Of a DNA stretch of 64,000 bases, positions 23,567-33,644 are shown one piece after another (positions within the stretch are counted from its first letter, which is position 1; every line of letters begins with the position of its first letter). A model generated the notes under the pieces. It saw only the letters and a program-made list of their open reading frames with translations. It did no database searches and was not told where the DNA came from. Both the position numbers and the translations under genes were made by a program. Origin of the DNA: Muricea muricata (taxonomy: Eukaryota; Cnidaria; Anthozoa; Malacalcyonacea; Plexauridae); the NCBI GenBank assembly GCA_963855995.1, contig OY979717.1:34854997-34918996 (forward strand). Reading direction: 5' to 3'.

Positions 23567-24430
23567 ATGAATTTGATATATTACACAGCTCTCATTGCTT
23601 GCTTGTGTTTTGCACCGCCAGTGCTGACATTCATTATTGGTGCCTTCTTTTGGTGGTGTTGTCGTAAAGGAGAAAGTCTGATGCGCATTTTGATGAAAAG
23701 TGTCATCGTTCAAAGAAATATCGACAGAAAGCCAGTATATCTTGTCTGCGATAGGAAACTTCCATCGTCAAGCAAAAAATTTTTCGTCATTTATTCGCTT
23801 CTTATTCTTACGATATGTATGCAGTGCTTTTTTATGCTCGCTTTCTTTGAGCTTTCCTTCGAATGCAAGATCGACCCAGACTTGGATTGCTTTAAAGACA
23901 ATGCCAAAGTGAGCTTTGATTTGGCGGACATAGAATTAGTTTCTTTTGATCAGTCACCTGTCAACTGTTCGTCCATCTCGCCAAAGGAAAATGTTTTTTG
24001 CTACCGTATCACTGCTTTTGATCCCGAGAAAGCATTCTTCAGTGCGGCGGCTTCATACTTGTTGTTTGAATTGATCAACGTTGCTCTCATATTCATTGCA
24101 CATGTCATGCTCTTTCTGTCAGAGAAATGCAGAAGCATGTGTAAGGTTAAATTCATCATCGTTCTCGTTTTTGCCGCAGTCTTCGCGGGAATTTTTGTTT
24201 TGAGAACACGTGTTGACGAGTTTCATTCAGCGACTCGAAAGCTCTCATACACGTTGCTAGTACAAGGCCTGCTCGTTGTGCTCTTCGTTTTCTTCTACAT
24301 AGTTTTGATTCCTTGGGGAAGGTTTGAGAAAGAAGAATATTATGATGATGCTTCTTCGCCCGACAAATCTCGTTCACATCGAAGTTCGCACATTAACGAA
24401 ACGCATGAGCTAGACTTTAAACATGCATGA
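23567..24430 (+). CDS. Five-TM membrane protein, unknown family, copy 1
   Basis: 287 residues encoded in one exon. A 3' splice site (TTTCCATTGCAG, ending near 23511) lies upstream, so a 5'UTR exon is likely. Hydrophobic segments lie at about 8-31, 72-95, 157-184, 194-213 and 226-249. Positive charges place loop 32-71 and the C-tail in the cytosol, and loop 96-156 outside. That loop has four cysteines (C100, C108, C134, C145) and one N-glycosylation site (NCSS). Residues 115-126 in it differ almost completely from copy 2, while the rest is about 94% identical. The C-tail is acidic then Ser/Arg/His-rich (SSPDKSRSHRSSH). I do not recognise the family; a surface receptor or adhesion role is only a guess. 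Confidence 0.8.
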   Translation: MNLIYYTALIACLCFAPPVLTFIIGAFFWWCCRKGESLMRILMKSVIVQRNIDRKPVYLVCDRKLPSSSKKFFVIYSLLILTICMQCFFMLAFFELSFECKIDPDLDCFKDNAKVSFDLADIELVSFDQSPVNCSSISPKENVFCYRITAFDPEKAFFSAAASYLLFELINVALIFIAHVMLFLSEKCRSMCKVKFIIVLVFAAVFAGIFVLRTRVDEFHSATRKLSYTLLVQGLLVVLFVFFYIVLIPWGRFEKEEYYDDASSPDKSRSHRSSHINETHELDFKHA

Positions 24431-24537
24431 TTCTTTACCACTGTAGCTGATGCGGACGCGATTCTAGAACCCGTACTATTAATCTTTAAACTCGTGTTTA
24501 TGAACAATTGACCTAATAATAGCATACACATACTACA

Positions 24538-25480
24538 GTAAGTAATAGCTATATTTACTGTACTACAGATTTGAATACTTTGTGATGGTAGGAACCAAGG
24601 CCCTATATAGCCGGTAAAACATTCTTGTATTAGCATAACCTTTAACGTTATGCATGATCATACATTTGTCAGTAACCTCACATAATGCATACTTTACAGA
24701 TCGTAATTCAGCCAGTACTAGGTATGCTGTAAGTTTCAAGTCACCATGCATTTTTTACTGTTGCGAAAGGGAACTCAAAATCTAACTAATTAGGAAATTT
24801 TTTCATATGGTATTTTCAAAATCAAATAATAATTCATACAGGGTATTTAGCAAATAATAAAGGTTTATTTTGTCACCAGATGCTCTTTGGATAACTTGGT
24901 ACAAGCCCGTCAAACACAGCGAAACAATAGGTTTTTGTTACATGCGTAATTAAGATATTTGACGAAGACCACTAGTGATCTTCCTCCAGTATCTTAATTA
25001 GGTATGTTCTAACATAGTTATAAGATACATCAAGTCCCCATCATCAACACTGTCAGAAGTATCAGCGGTGCTAGTGAAAACAACAATCTCTTAAAAGAAA
25101 ATGTTTCATTGTAAGACTCAAACTTGACAGTAGGTGGAACAGATTTTAAACGCATCATAAATATATGTCACAAAAAGAAAAAAAAGAAAAAAGAAAAAAG
25201 CTAGCATGGTCAGCTGTGCTTGCCGCCTTGCCAATGGTTTGATCGTATAATTGTAATATTAATAGAAGCTTTGTGGGGAAGCTGCTGAGAATTATCATGG
25301 CCCCATCCAGGTTTCCTGTCTTTCAGGTTTTTCCCGGCCTTCCTGATGATCCAGCTGTAGTATAACCAATGGCAATGCTCAAACAGCAGGTCTTACCATC
25401 GCCGGCTAAAGCTGTCCAATATACGATCACAGCTATTGTGGGAGTTGGGTTGTTTGTCTATGGGGAGTACACATTCTGTG
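24538..25480 (+). other. 3' flank of copy 1, non-coding
   Basis: This region is nearly identical to 55932-56875 in unit C. It contains a purine run (AAAAAGAAAAAAAAG-like, 25170-25199) and no recognised gene. Its first 220 bp occur inverted at 13029-13250. Confidence 0.4.
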
Positions 25481-25487
25481 TATTTGT

Positions 25488-25867
25488 GGGGTTGAAGTGC
25501 TCCTATTGATCACTTTCTGGCCATAGACTCACATATTTATTGTGAATATAATCCATGCAAGTTCTAGGAAATGTCTAAGGGGATTGTAACCCCTTGGACA
25601 GGTTAATGTTACGGAGGATTGTAACCCCTCTAACATTGGCTGATGGAGATTGTAACCCCAAGGCATCCAGTCGCCTAGCGGACATATATACACCCGCTAG
25701 GTTATACAGTCTAGCATGTTTATGAGTCTATGATAACACTAACAATGCTATGTAATTAATTTTTTGCTACTGGAGTACTTCACCCCTAACGACCCATTCT
25801 CCTACACAATTACTTGTTTGTCTGTTTTGTTGTCGTAGCGGTGAAATCAAAAGCTTTGATACATCAA
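25488..25867 (+). repeat. Hairpin-chain repeat, copy 3
   Basis: Same repeat as 10895-11277. The three GGGATTGTAACCCC-type palindromes lie at 25577-25665 and the CCTAGCGG..CCGCTAGG hairpin at 25672-25702. It is shared with unit C and was therefore present before the duplication. Confidence 0.75.
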
Positions 25868-28800
25868 TTATCCAAAAATTAGGCTATGTATATGAACTCA
25901 TATATGGGTTGGCAAATTAAAGTATACTGTCAAACTATAATCCGCGCGAAAAGCTTTGTAGTGTAATATGAGACACTTGTTGTTAGTATTGCAAATAAGT
26001 TAATTTATCAATGCGTACATACTTTCAAGTGTGTTTTAAGTTGCACTAGTAGAATTGAAAATTAAAAAATCTCTTCATCTTCATCCTGGATAATTTGGAT
26101 TTTCTGTGGTGCAACGTAGTATTCAGTAACGTATTAACTTATTGTTAACATAAATTTTGCTCATATTAAATAATTTTAAGGGCCATCTAATTGCCATTTG
26201 ATTAATTTTTGACGAATATTTTAGCATTTTTTTATTAAAACACAATTGTAAATGTGTTAATATTAATAGTTTTATTAAACAAACCGAAAGGAAGGAACAC
26301 AGAAAATTACTTGCGCGAATTCAAGCCGCGTGAATAAGTCTTAACTTACATTAAATTCAAAACTGAGCAAGAATCAGCATGATGCGAATTTTAATTTTAA
26401 ACAACTCGAACTCGTGTCCCACTGTGATAACGGGCAAACCCTCGAATACAATGGACAAAAACACTTGTGATTTTACCATATTTTCTCGCGTTCGGATATC
26501 CCGATGAAACACTCGCTCTCTCGTTGTTCATACATGACATCAAGGTGTTGCTTTTTTATAAGTAGCATTATAAAAAGTAGCATTCCTACCCAAGATGCAG
26601 GTATGACACCCTACGCAAGGTTTACCATACTTTTCCCAAATTTAATCATGATCATATTTATAAAGGCTTTTTAGGGTGGTGATACTATTTAACAAGTAGT
26701 CGCCGAATGATTACAAGGCTATATTTAAAAAAAACCGTGACGTTCACAAGATTTGTATTATATTGGTTATGAAATTTACTTGCCACGTGTTCTTCCTGCA
26801 ACTTGTTTTCATACGTGGTAATAATTTGTCGTCTTGACAATTTTTTTTTGTTTAATTTAAAAATGTGTTGTTATTCATAAGTTTTAACTATAAATTAATT
26901 TCATCATTTAATTAATTACTTTCAAACGATTTCTTACCTTAAAATAATTTAACCAAGTTTGCTGCTATAATTATTTGTACTTTTTAGCAATGGGAACTCC
27001 TTGATTTGTTTAATTTTGTCAAAATTATAAAAGACAATTTACACTGACGGCCATTTTGAATTTTCCGTAATGAACCGGCTGGTCCATTACGGGAATGTGA
27101 TCACAGGCCACCATTTCTCCGTAAATCAAGCTTGCTGTAAAATAATAATATAAAATGCACTTGTGCTGTGAATACAATTTAAATTTAGTTTAAAAAACTT
27201 ATAAACAATGCTTGTTTTTATAAAATACATAATAAATAAATATCAAAATTCTGTAAATTTACAACAAAGATAATTTTAAATCGATTTTAATATTTTCTGG
27301 TTTAAATCCAAAGGTCAGATGAAAGATTCAGGGTGTTGTTTTTGTTGTTTTTCGTAAGTTTTAAAACATCAAAAATATTTAAAGAATTAGTTTTCGACGA
27401 TTTCTTGCGTTGAAATAGTTTATCAACAAAGTTTATTTTCCTTAATATTATTTCGTCAAAACAACTTTCGTTGGGAGCCATTTTGAAAAAAGCAATAGTC
27501 ACAGATCAGTCAGAACCAATCAAAATGCTTAAAAACAATAGCTACTAAAGGCATTATACCAAAACGTAACAATACTATCCTGGTGTATCGTGTTAGAATT
27601 TGTTCAAGATCGTGATATTTGACCCAAAAATCCACAATTTTCGCACAATTCTCCCAATGAACAATCTGAGACCAGAGGTGAAGAGGTGCTGCCAAACGCA
27701 AACCTCCTAAGTGCAGGCTAAACTGCAACGAGACAGGAAACGCACTGGTCCAGGGTAACCTAATAATTGTATTAAGTAAAAATAACTAATTTGAAAACTT
27801 GTAAAAAATGTTTGAAAAATGTAGCATTAAAAATCAACAAAGGAAGTATATTTCTTTTTTATGTTAAACACAAACAAACAGCCGGTCTCAGGGTGGAAGA
27901 TTTACTAATATTCTAAAAAAAATTGAAATCATGGAAAAATATTTTCAAAGAATTATTTTTCGACAATTTCTTCCCTTAATATAATTTATCACCAAAGGTT
28001 TGGCTATATTTGTATATTCTGTTAATGTATTTTCCTTTTTCAGTTTCGTCAAGAGTATATGAAGCATCAAAATAACTTTCGTTGGCAGCCATATTGAAAA
28101 AAGCAATAGAGCAGTCACAGCAGTAACTAAATTTGCCTCATAGGTTCTGCTGAGGAACCTAATCAAAGTACTATAAACATTGTTTGGCTAAAGAGATACT
28201 TAAAGTCTACCTATATAAACACGGAAATTGTTTTCTTAACAAAAGAGAGTATCTGCCTGCAGCCAATATTTAAGAGACCAACCATGCATAAAATAATTAT
28301 AATTATTATTTATTGAAAATATTTTAGGATTTTTGATTGATTAAGAGCTAAGGTGGAATCGTCATATCCGCTTGGTAGTTGCCCAAATTTGGGGTTGAAA
28401 ATAACTCATTTCGTCGTATATTGGCTGACATTGTATTCTGACAATTGTTTCAAGAATATTTTCTTCGTAGTCTGATTAGCTTATTAAAGTTTCCGAACAA
28501 TTTCGTGCTGTTCCATTATTAGCAGCTTGTGTCTTTTTACTTAGAAAGCAAGCGTTTAAACTGAGTTTAAAATATTTTCGAAAAATAGTAAAACAGTTAT
28601 TGAATTCGGTTCTCGCAGGATATGAGGAATTATTAAGGCCTCGGTTTGTGTAATCTGCCTCATCCTTCGGCTTCGACAGATAACACAAACCTCTGCATTA
28701 ATCCTACTCGACCTCATTCAATAATTGTTTAATAATTACTAGTGATTTTTATCATTCCTGGGGCGGCGTCACTCGCATATATTTGCGAGCAATAACGTTT

Positions 28801-30110
28801 GTGCTTCATTTCTTTAATGACCGACTGCGCTGCGCCAATCATTTTAGTTCGTTCCACGTCTCCACATTAATTTGGCAGCGAAACCTTCATCAAGGATTAC
28901 ACTGCATGAAATATCCCTGTTTTAAACTGAGGTAAGTAATAACCAATAGTTATGTAACATTGGATAAGCATTTATTAATTACTACATAAGGATGAAGCAA
29001 AAATCAGTGAGTCGGTATTACATATTGTAAACAAACAAGTACCACTGTAATCTGCGTGGTGTTGATGATCCTTGATTTTTTAAGCTCTAAGCATTGCCTG
29101 ACCTTTGGTTTTAGGTGCATTTTCAATACTTAATTGGAAGTTTTACTCGCGCGTTACGCCTTTAGAACTTAGGAAAGGAAGTCGTCAAATTCCTTCATGG
29201 TTTAGAAAGGGTTCATTTTCTTGTATGTCAGTCAGGTCGTGGCTCGTGCAAGCTATCCTCCCTAAACGAGGTGAATTAAATAGTGTAACAACATATGTAT
29301 ATATGTTATCTTTTGTATTCGGTGTTTTCAATTCAAGTAAAGCAGTGTTGTTAAAATTACATGCTCACTGACATACGAACCCCAACAGAGCTTCGATGTT
29401 CCCGTAGCTAAGGCATTTGGGAACTAGGCATTCACTCACGTGTTCTCCTCGACCCCAGCTACAATCCAACTTCTTGAAGTGAAACCTGCGCTCGAAACGA
29501 CGAAATCCTGTTCGGATTGTTTAGGTGAGCTTACTGAATGATCCTATGGTTTTTTCTATCAATTCAGTGCCCGAAAAGTTGAGATGTGGGCCTATATCTA
29601 TAATACTATATCGGAAACATGGATGGCAGAAAACCACCAAATGCAAGGACTTGAGAATTCAATATAATTTGAAAGAAAATCCTTTGTGAATAATCTCGTC
29701 TATTAAAACTATTATAATGCATTTGGCTACCTTTCAAGAGAGCATCCACAAAGATCTAATTTCAAGATCTAATTGTTTCCTGCAATTATTCTTTCCTTGC
29801 ATGCCATGAGCTGTATTTTAGCCACACGCTATATATTACATTTGAAGTAAACGAAGTGAAGTAATACAAAATTCATAGGATGATCAGTGTACACCTTTGT
29901 TCTTTTGAAATTTAAGTTCTATAATAGTTTATATAGTTATATTGTCTTTTATATATTATGTTGATCAACCAATAGGAATATGAAGTTTCATTTAATGTAT
30001 TATAAAAAATGTATATAAATGATAATTTTTTAACTAGACAGTGAAGTTTAGTCACAAGTAAAACATTCAAGTTTAAAGGGAATATATTTCATTTCGGCTA
30101 AGCGATAAGA
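25868..30110 (+). other. Unit B host DNA up to the Polinton, non-coding
   Basis: Collinear with unit C (57266-63110) and, from 27109, with unit A (13254-16985), minus a deletion of about 650 bp near 27787. It holds the small conserved frame at 27510-27728 (minus), the unit hairpin at 28605-28735 and the CGCATATATTTGCG block near 28770. I see no gene that I can support. Confidence 0.45.
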
Positions 30111-30116
30111 AGCGTT
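30111..30116. repeat. Target site duplication, left (AGCGTT)
   Basis: Identical to 44567-44572 and directly abutting the element. Six bases is the normal Polinton target duplication. Unit A has a single related site in the same context (about 16990; GAACCTTTGAAGTAAC). Confidence 0.95.
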
Positions 30117-30148
30117 AGTAGTAATATAGGTACCGATCGAGCCTTTTT

Positions 30149-30260
30149 TTTGAGGGGGCGCGAGGGTGTAGGAGGGGGCGCACACATATTGAGGGGGCGC
30201 ACACATATTGAGGGGGCGCGAGGGTGTAGGAGGGGGCGCACACATATTGAGGGGGCGCAC
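30149..30260 (+). repeat. G-rich subterminal array, left end
   Basis: Six GAGGGGGCGC cores alternate with CACACATATT and GAGGGTGTAG spacers, directly inside the T-run near the tip. Four closely spaced G-runs make G-quadruplex formation possible. It is duplicated exactly at the right end. Confidence 0.9.
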
Positions 30261-30269
30261 CCTCATTAG

Positions 30270-30750
30270 AATATCGTGCCCTGATTGGTCAAGCAGCGTG
30301 ACGTACACCCCGTGACGTACGCCATAGCTATGCTCTGGTTGGTTAATGGTTGGCGTACGTATGCCCCGTGACGTACACACCGTGACGTACGCCATAGCCG
30401 TGCTCTGATTGGTTAAAACAGCGTACGTATGCCCCGTGACGTACACCCCGTGTCGTACGCTATAGTCCCGCGCTCTGATTGGTTAATGGTTGGCGTACGT
30501 ATGCCCCGTGACGTACACACCGTGACGTACGCCATAGCCGTGCTCTGATTGGTTAAAACAGCGTACGTATGCCCCGTGACGTACACTCCGTGACGTACGC
30601 CATAGCTATGCTCTGGTTGGTTAAAACAGCGTACGTATACCCCGTGACGTACACCCCGTGACGCACGCCATAGCCGTGCTCTGATTGGTTAAAACAGCGT
30701 ACGTATGCCCCGTGACGTACGCTATAGTCGCGCTCTGATTGGTCAATGGT
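30270..30750 (+). promoter_or_regulatory. Left TIR promoter array: eight CCAAT/TGACG units
   Basis: Eight repeats of about 68 bp each carry CTCTG(A/G)TTGGT (inverted CCAAT box) and one to three TGACGTAC motifs (CRE-like half sites TGACG). They sit upstream of the TATA box at 30765. CCAAT boxes bind NF-Y and TGACG sites bind CREB/ATF-family factors in animals; that this happens here is inference. Confidence 0.7.
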
Positions 30751-30764
30751 TGGCCACATAAAAC

Positions 30765-30772
30765 TATATAAA
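30765..30772 (+). promoter_or_regulatory. TATA box of the left, rightward promoter
   Basis: TATATAAA lies about 25-35 bp before the conserved leader. The same box in the same context lies at 44189-44196 on the other strand, which supports function. Confidence 0.75.
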
Positions 30773-30915
30773 TCCACTGTCGAGTCGCAATAACATTAAT
30801 GTTAGGACTACACTTGGTTTGGTGTCTTTGGTTCAGTCAAAAACCGATTATTATTCAAGACGCTAGAGAAGGAGTGGAACGCCTGATAAAAGCATTGGAG
30901 AATCGTCAGAATACA

Positions 30916-31539
30916 ATGGAGTGTTTACATGGTTTACCAGCATCTTCAACAGTGACGCAAAAGGGCACATTTTGGTTCTGTGGTGACAATCCGAGCTGTG
31001 AGTTCTTTTGCCCCGATCAAGATTGCTACATGTTTGGAAAAGCTGTGACGGCCTATCGTGAAAGTGGTTGTGTACATCCAAGGTGTTATGGACATGGGCG
31101 CCTGGCAAAGCTGCGAATGGTTAAAAATAAGAATAACCAGAACTATGGTAGACCGTTCTTTGTGTGTTCCGAAAGAGATAATCCCTGTTCCTTTTGGCAA
31201 TGGGGTGATGTGTTCGAAGGTATCAAGCCCATTTGCCGACATGGTCTGATATGTCGCACCAAGAAAGTGAAGAAAGAGGGTCCTAATCAGGATCGTTTAT
31301 TCTATTGTTGTCCTCATCCAAGAGAAAGTGCTTGTGACTTCTTTGAGTGGAAACCTGACGAAGACCCCCTTGAGCCAGGTTGTGTTTGTCTGTTTAGTAT
31401 GCCACCATCTTACCGATATACAGTGAGAAAGACCGGGGAGACATTTACTAGCAAGGAAACCGATCGTAAGAAAGCGTATGACGAGTTCCTTCGCCAAAAG
31501 GAAGTCGATGAACTGATTCAGGACTTACAGATCTGCTAA
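30916..31539 (+). CDS. Triple GRF-type zinc-finger protein of the Polinton
   Basis: The frame is open from 30799, but the first ATG lies in the TIR leader, whose right-end twin is cut by a stop. I therefore prefer the ATG at 30916 (207 residues). Three successive zf-GRF-like modules are visible: MECLHG..GTFWFCG..CEFFC; CVHPRCYGHG..GRPFFVC..CSFWQW; and CRHGLICR..RLFYCC..CDFFEW. GRF fingers bind single-stranded nucleic acid in APE2, TOP3A and NEIL3. A ssDNA-binding role in replication of the displaced strand is therefore plausible. It is the first gene behind the left promoter and is followed by a polyA-like AATAAA at 31574. The C-terminus is a charged helix (KETDRKKAYDEFLRQKEVDEL). Confidence 0.75.
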   Translation: MECLHGLPASSTVTQKGTFWFCGDNPSCEFFCPDQDCYMFGKAVTAYRESGCVHPRCYGHGRLAKLRMVKNKNNQNYGRPFFVCSERDNPCSFWQWGDVFEGIKPICRHGLICRTKKVKKEGPNQDRLFYCCPHPRESACDFFEWKPDEDPLEPGCVCLFSMPPSYRYTVRKTGETFTSKETDRKKAYDEFLRQKEVDELIQDLQIC

Positions 31540-31750
31540 TGACTATAACAAAAGTGTAACTGTATATATAATTAAATAAACATTATCTACATTTATATCG
31601 TGTTATTATGTTGTTGCTGTTCATTCGTGTAGACTTTTCTTTGAGTAAGCATGTCATGTTTAAAGGGTGGGTTGCCCTCTATAAAATTTAGAAGAATACG
31701 TTTCATGTTTGCCTGTTGCTCAGGAAAGATTGTGATTCAACAGTCGGAAA
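31540..31750 (+). other. Spacer between GRF gene and integrase, with polyA-like and TATA-like motifs
   Basis: It contains TGTATATATAATTAAATAAAC (31561-31581), which could serve as a TATA element for the integrase and, through AATAAA, as the 3' end of the GRF gene. Confidence 0.4.
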
Positions 31751-32509
31751 TTGATGGCGGAGAAGTACCTCCACGACCTGTATTACAACCCCGAAAGTCC
31801 GGCGAGTTTTGGCGGGGTGGAGGCTGTTTACCGTGCCGCAAAAGAAGACGGCAAGTTCCAACTATCTCGTAATAAGATAAGGACATGGTTGAGACAACAA
31901 GACACATATACTTTACATAGACCGGTCCGTTACAGATTTAAGAGAAATAGAGTCATTGTCGGGGGTATAGATAAAGAATGGGAAGCCGATTTAGTTATTA
32001 TGGATTCACTAAGCAAAGAAAATAATGGTTTCAAGTATATTTTAACTGTTATTGATGTATTGTCTAAGTATGCATGGGTAGAACCCTTGAAGACAAAGTC
32101 CGGGGAAAATTTGGTTAAGGCGTTTGAAAAAATCCTGAAAAAAGGACGGAAACCTGAAAAGTTACATTCCGACAAGGGAACAGAGTTTACAAATAGACTG
32201 TTTCAAACATTTCTAAAGAAAAAGAAGATTTTTTTCTTCACCACATATAACGAGACCAAAGCGTCAGTGGTTGAACGGTTTAATCGAACGCTGAAGGGAA
32301 AAATGTGGAAATATTTCACGGCGAATAATACGCTCAAGTATATTGATGTCTTACAGAAATTAGTACGTTCCTATAATCATTCGAGGCATCGTAGCATTGG
32401 AATGCGACCAAGCGATGTCAATCTTCAAAACGAAAGTGTTGTGTGGGAAAGACTGTATGGTGATGAAGCAAATAAGCTTTTTAAGTACAAATTTAGCATT
32501 GGAGAATAA
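31751..32509 (+). CDS. Polinton integrase, DDE retroviral-type catalytic core
   Basis: 252 codons. An N-terminal helical part (YNPESPASFGGVEAVYRAA) is followed by an rve-type core with WEADLVIMD (D80), KLHSDKGTEF (D141) and ASVVERFNRTL (E175), giving the D,D-34-E spacing. The enzyme would join element ends to host DNA and make the 6-bp duplication seen here. The alternative first codon is the ATG at 31754. The frame ends at TAA 32507-32509, whereas the family normally continues into a chromodomain; that part follows immediately in another frame (see next entry). It is transcribed rightward, upstream of the capsid genes. Either a one-base error or mutation, or an unusual frameshift, separates the two halves. 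Confidence 0.9.
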   Translation: MMAEKYLHDLYYNPESPASFGGVEAVYRAAKEDGKFQLSRNKIRTWLRQQDTYTLHRPVRYRFKRNRVIVGGIDKEWEADLVIMDSLSKENNGFKYILTVIDVLSKYAWVEPLKTKSGENLVKAFEKILKKGRKPEKLHSDKGTEFTNRLFQTFLKKKKIFFFTTYNETKASVVERFNRTLKGKMWKYFTANNTLKYIDVLQKLVRSYNHSRHRSIGMRPSDVNLQNESVVWERLYGDEANKLFKYKFSIGE

Positions 32510-32826
32510 GTAAAGCAAGACGAACGTTTAAAAAGGGTTACCTACCCAGTTGGACCGAAGAGGTATTCACGATCACAAAGCGGATACAAAGAAAACCCCC
32601 TGTGTATAAAATTGCGGATTATCACGGAGACGAATTAGAAGGGACATTTTATGAACCTGAATTACAGAAAGTTATTAAGGCAGATAGTGACTATTATAGA
32701 GTCGAGAGAGTAATTAAATCACGCATGCGTAATAAACAAAAGGAGCATTTTGTCAAGTGGTTAGGTTATCCAGATAGTTTTAATTCCTGGATACCTGCGA
32801 GTAATGTAAAAAGTATTTCAAAATAA
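32510..32826 (+). CDS. Integrase C-terminal chromodomain, out of frame with the core
   Basis: In the reading frame shifted relative to the integrase core, the segment carries a linker typical of Polinton integrases (KARRTFKKGYLPSW) and then a chromodomain with YYRVERVIKSRMRN and HFVKWLGYP..FNSWIP (aromatic cage Y, W, W/Y). Chromodomains in integrases guide insertion toward modified histones. There is no convincing independent start; the first in-frame ATG is at 32602. It is therefore best read as the broken 3' half of the integrase gene. Confidence 0.8.
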
Positions 32827-32828
32827 AC

Positions 32829-32836
32829 GTATATAA
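32829..32836 (+). promoter_or_regulatory. TATA-like motif before the capsid gene block
   Basis: GTATATAA lies about 48 bp upstream of the first capsid-block ATG (32884). It could start a separate late-type transcript for the four tightly packed downstream genes. A similar TATATATA lies 35 bp before the ATPase start. Confidence 0.4.
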
Positions 32837-32883
32837 CCAATGACATTACGGGTGTTGTGTTCATTTGTCGCTCACTTATAGCC

Positions 32884-33642
32884 ATGGCCAGTCAGTTTTA
32901 CCTTACTCTTCCATCGAACAGTTCTATGGAATATTTTCCAGCCAACACGCTGACAAATTTTAAAACCAAACTAGCTCAACCTTTAGAACTGACAGGAGAA
33001 TGGGAAGTGGCACTCTCCGAGTTCCAGTACCCTCGTAGCTGGTACAATTTACGTAAAGGTTTCGACAGTCATATTTACGCCGATAGTGGTGGTCAGGGTT
33101 ATTTCTTGACAAGTACTGTCCCGCATGGGTACTACCCAACCGTTAAGGAGTTTGTTTCCGCTGTGAATAAAACGTTAAAGACTGACGCAAATGGGGATAT
33201 CTGGCTGACATACAATCAATTAACTCGAAAAATGACTGTACATGTGAGAAACAAGGCGAGGTTGGTTTTGACTGGTCGGTTTGCAAGTATGGTTGGATTT
33301 GATAAAAAAGAATTGGAGATAGCAAAGAATACGGAAGCCCCTTTACCTGTAGATTTAGAGGCTGGATTTCATGCCATGTATTTGTACACGGATATTGTTG
33401 AGCCACAGCTAGTAGGTGATAGTAAAGTTTCCTTGCTCAAAGTTGTCAAGTGCAGTGGCGAGTTTGGGGATAATGTAAGCGTAAATTTTCCGAATCTTCA
33501 ATACGTCCCAGTCAATGTAAAGTCGTTTGAGACGGTGGAGATAGATATAAAGGATGATACACAGGAAAAAGTACCATTTGAGTTTGGGAAGGTGATCGTA
33601 ACACTTCATTTCAGACAGAGGAGATCTCCTTTATTCATATAA
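32884..33642 (+). CDS. Candidate minor capsid (penton-like) protein
   Basis: 252 residues from the ATG at 32884, which lies in a good Kozak context (GCCATGG). The frame is also open from 32857, but that start is poor. The protein starts MASQFYLTLPSNSSMEYFP and contains a segment GEWEVALSEFQYPRSWYN that is widespread in invertebrate Polintons. It is mostly beta-strand-like, with no TM segment. By position (between integrase and major capsid) and size it fits the single-jelly-roll minor capsid protein described for Polintons. I infer this from context and strand pattern, not from a motif. It ends 2 bp before the next start. Confidence 0.6.
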   Translation: MASQFYLTLPSNSSMEYFPANTLTNFKTKLAQPLELTGEWEVALSEFQYPRSWYNLRKGFDSHIYADSGGQGYFLTSTVPHGYYPTVKEFVSAVNKTLKTDANGDIWLTYNQLTRKMTVHVRNKARLVLTGRFASMVGFDKKELEIAKNTEAPLPVDLEAGFHAMYLYTDIVEPQLVGDSKVSLLKVVKCSGEFGDNVSVNFPNLQYVPVNVKSFETVEIDIKDDTQEKVPFEFGKVIVTLHFRQRRSPLFI

Positions 33643-33644
33643 CT

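Larger units (their letters stand above)
30117..30845 (+). repeat. Polinton left terminal inverted repeat (about 0.73 kb)
   Basis: Matches the right end in reverse complement from the tip to just past the transcription leader (AATGTTAGGA.TACACTTGGTTTG). It is longer than the right TIR because its central array of about 68-bp units is expanded to eight copies against four. Sub-parts: G-rich array, CCAAT/TGACG array, TATA box, leader. Confidence 0.9.

Noticed and set aside
30048..30777. Frames on the minus strand across the left TIR (and 44169-44605 at the right)
   Set aside because: They follow the 68-bp promoter repeats and G-rich array and appear at both ends only because the TIRs are duplicated.
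30799..30915. Upstream ATG at 30799 as start of the GRF protein
   Set aside because: It lies in the leader shared with the right TIR, where the same frame is closed by a stop after seven codons. The ATG at 30916 directly precedes the first finger.
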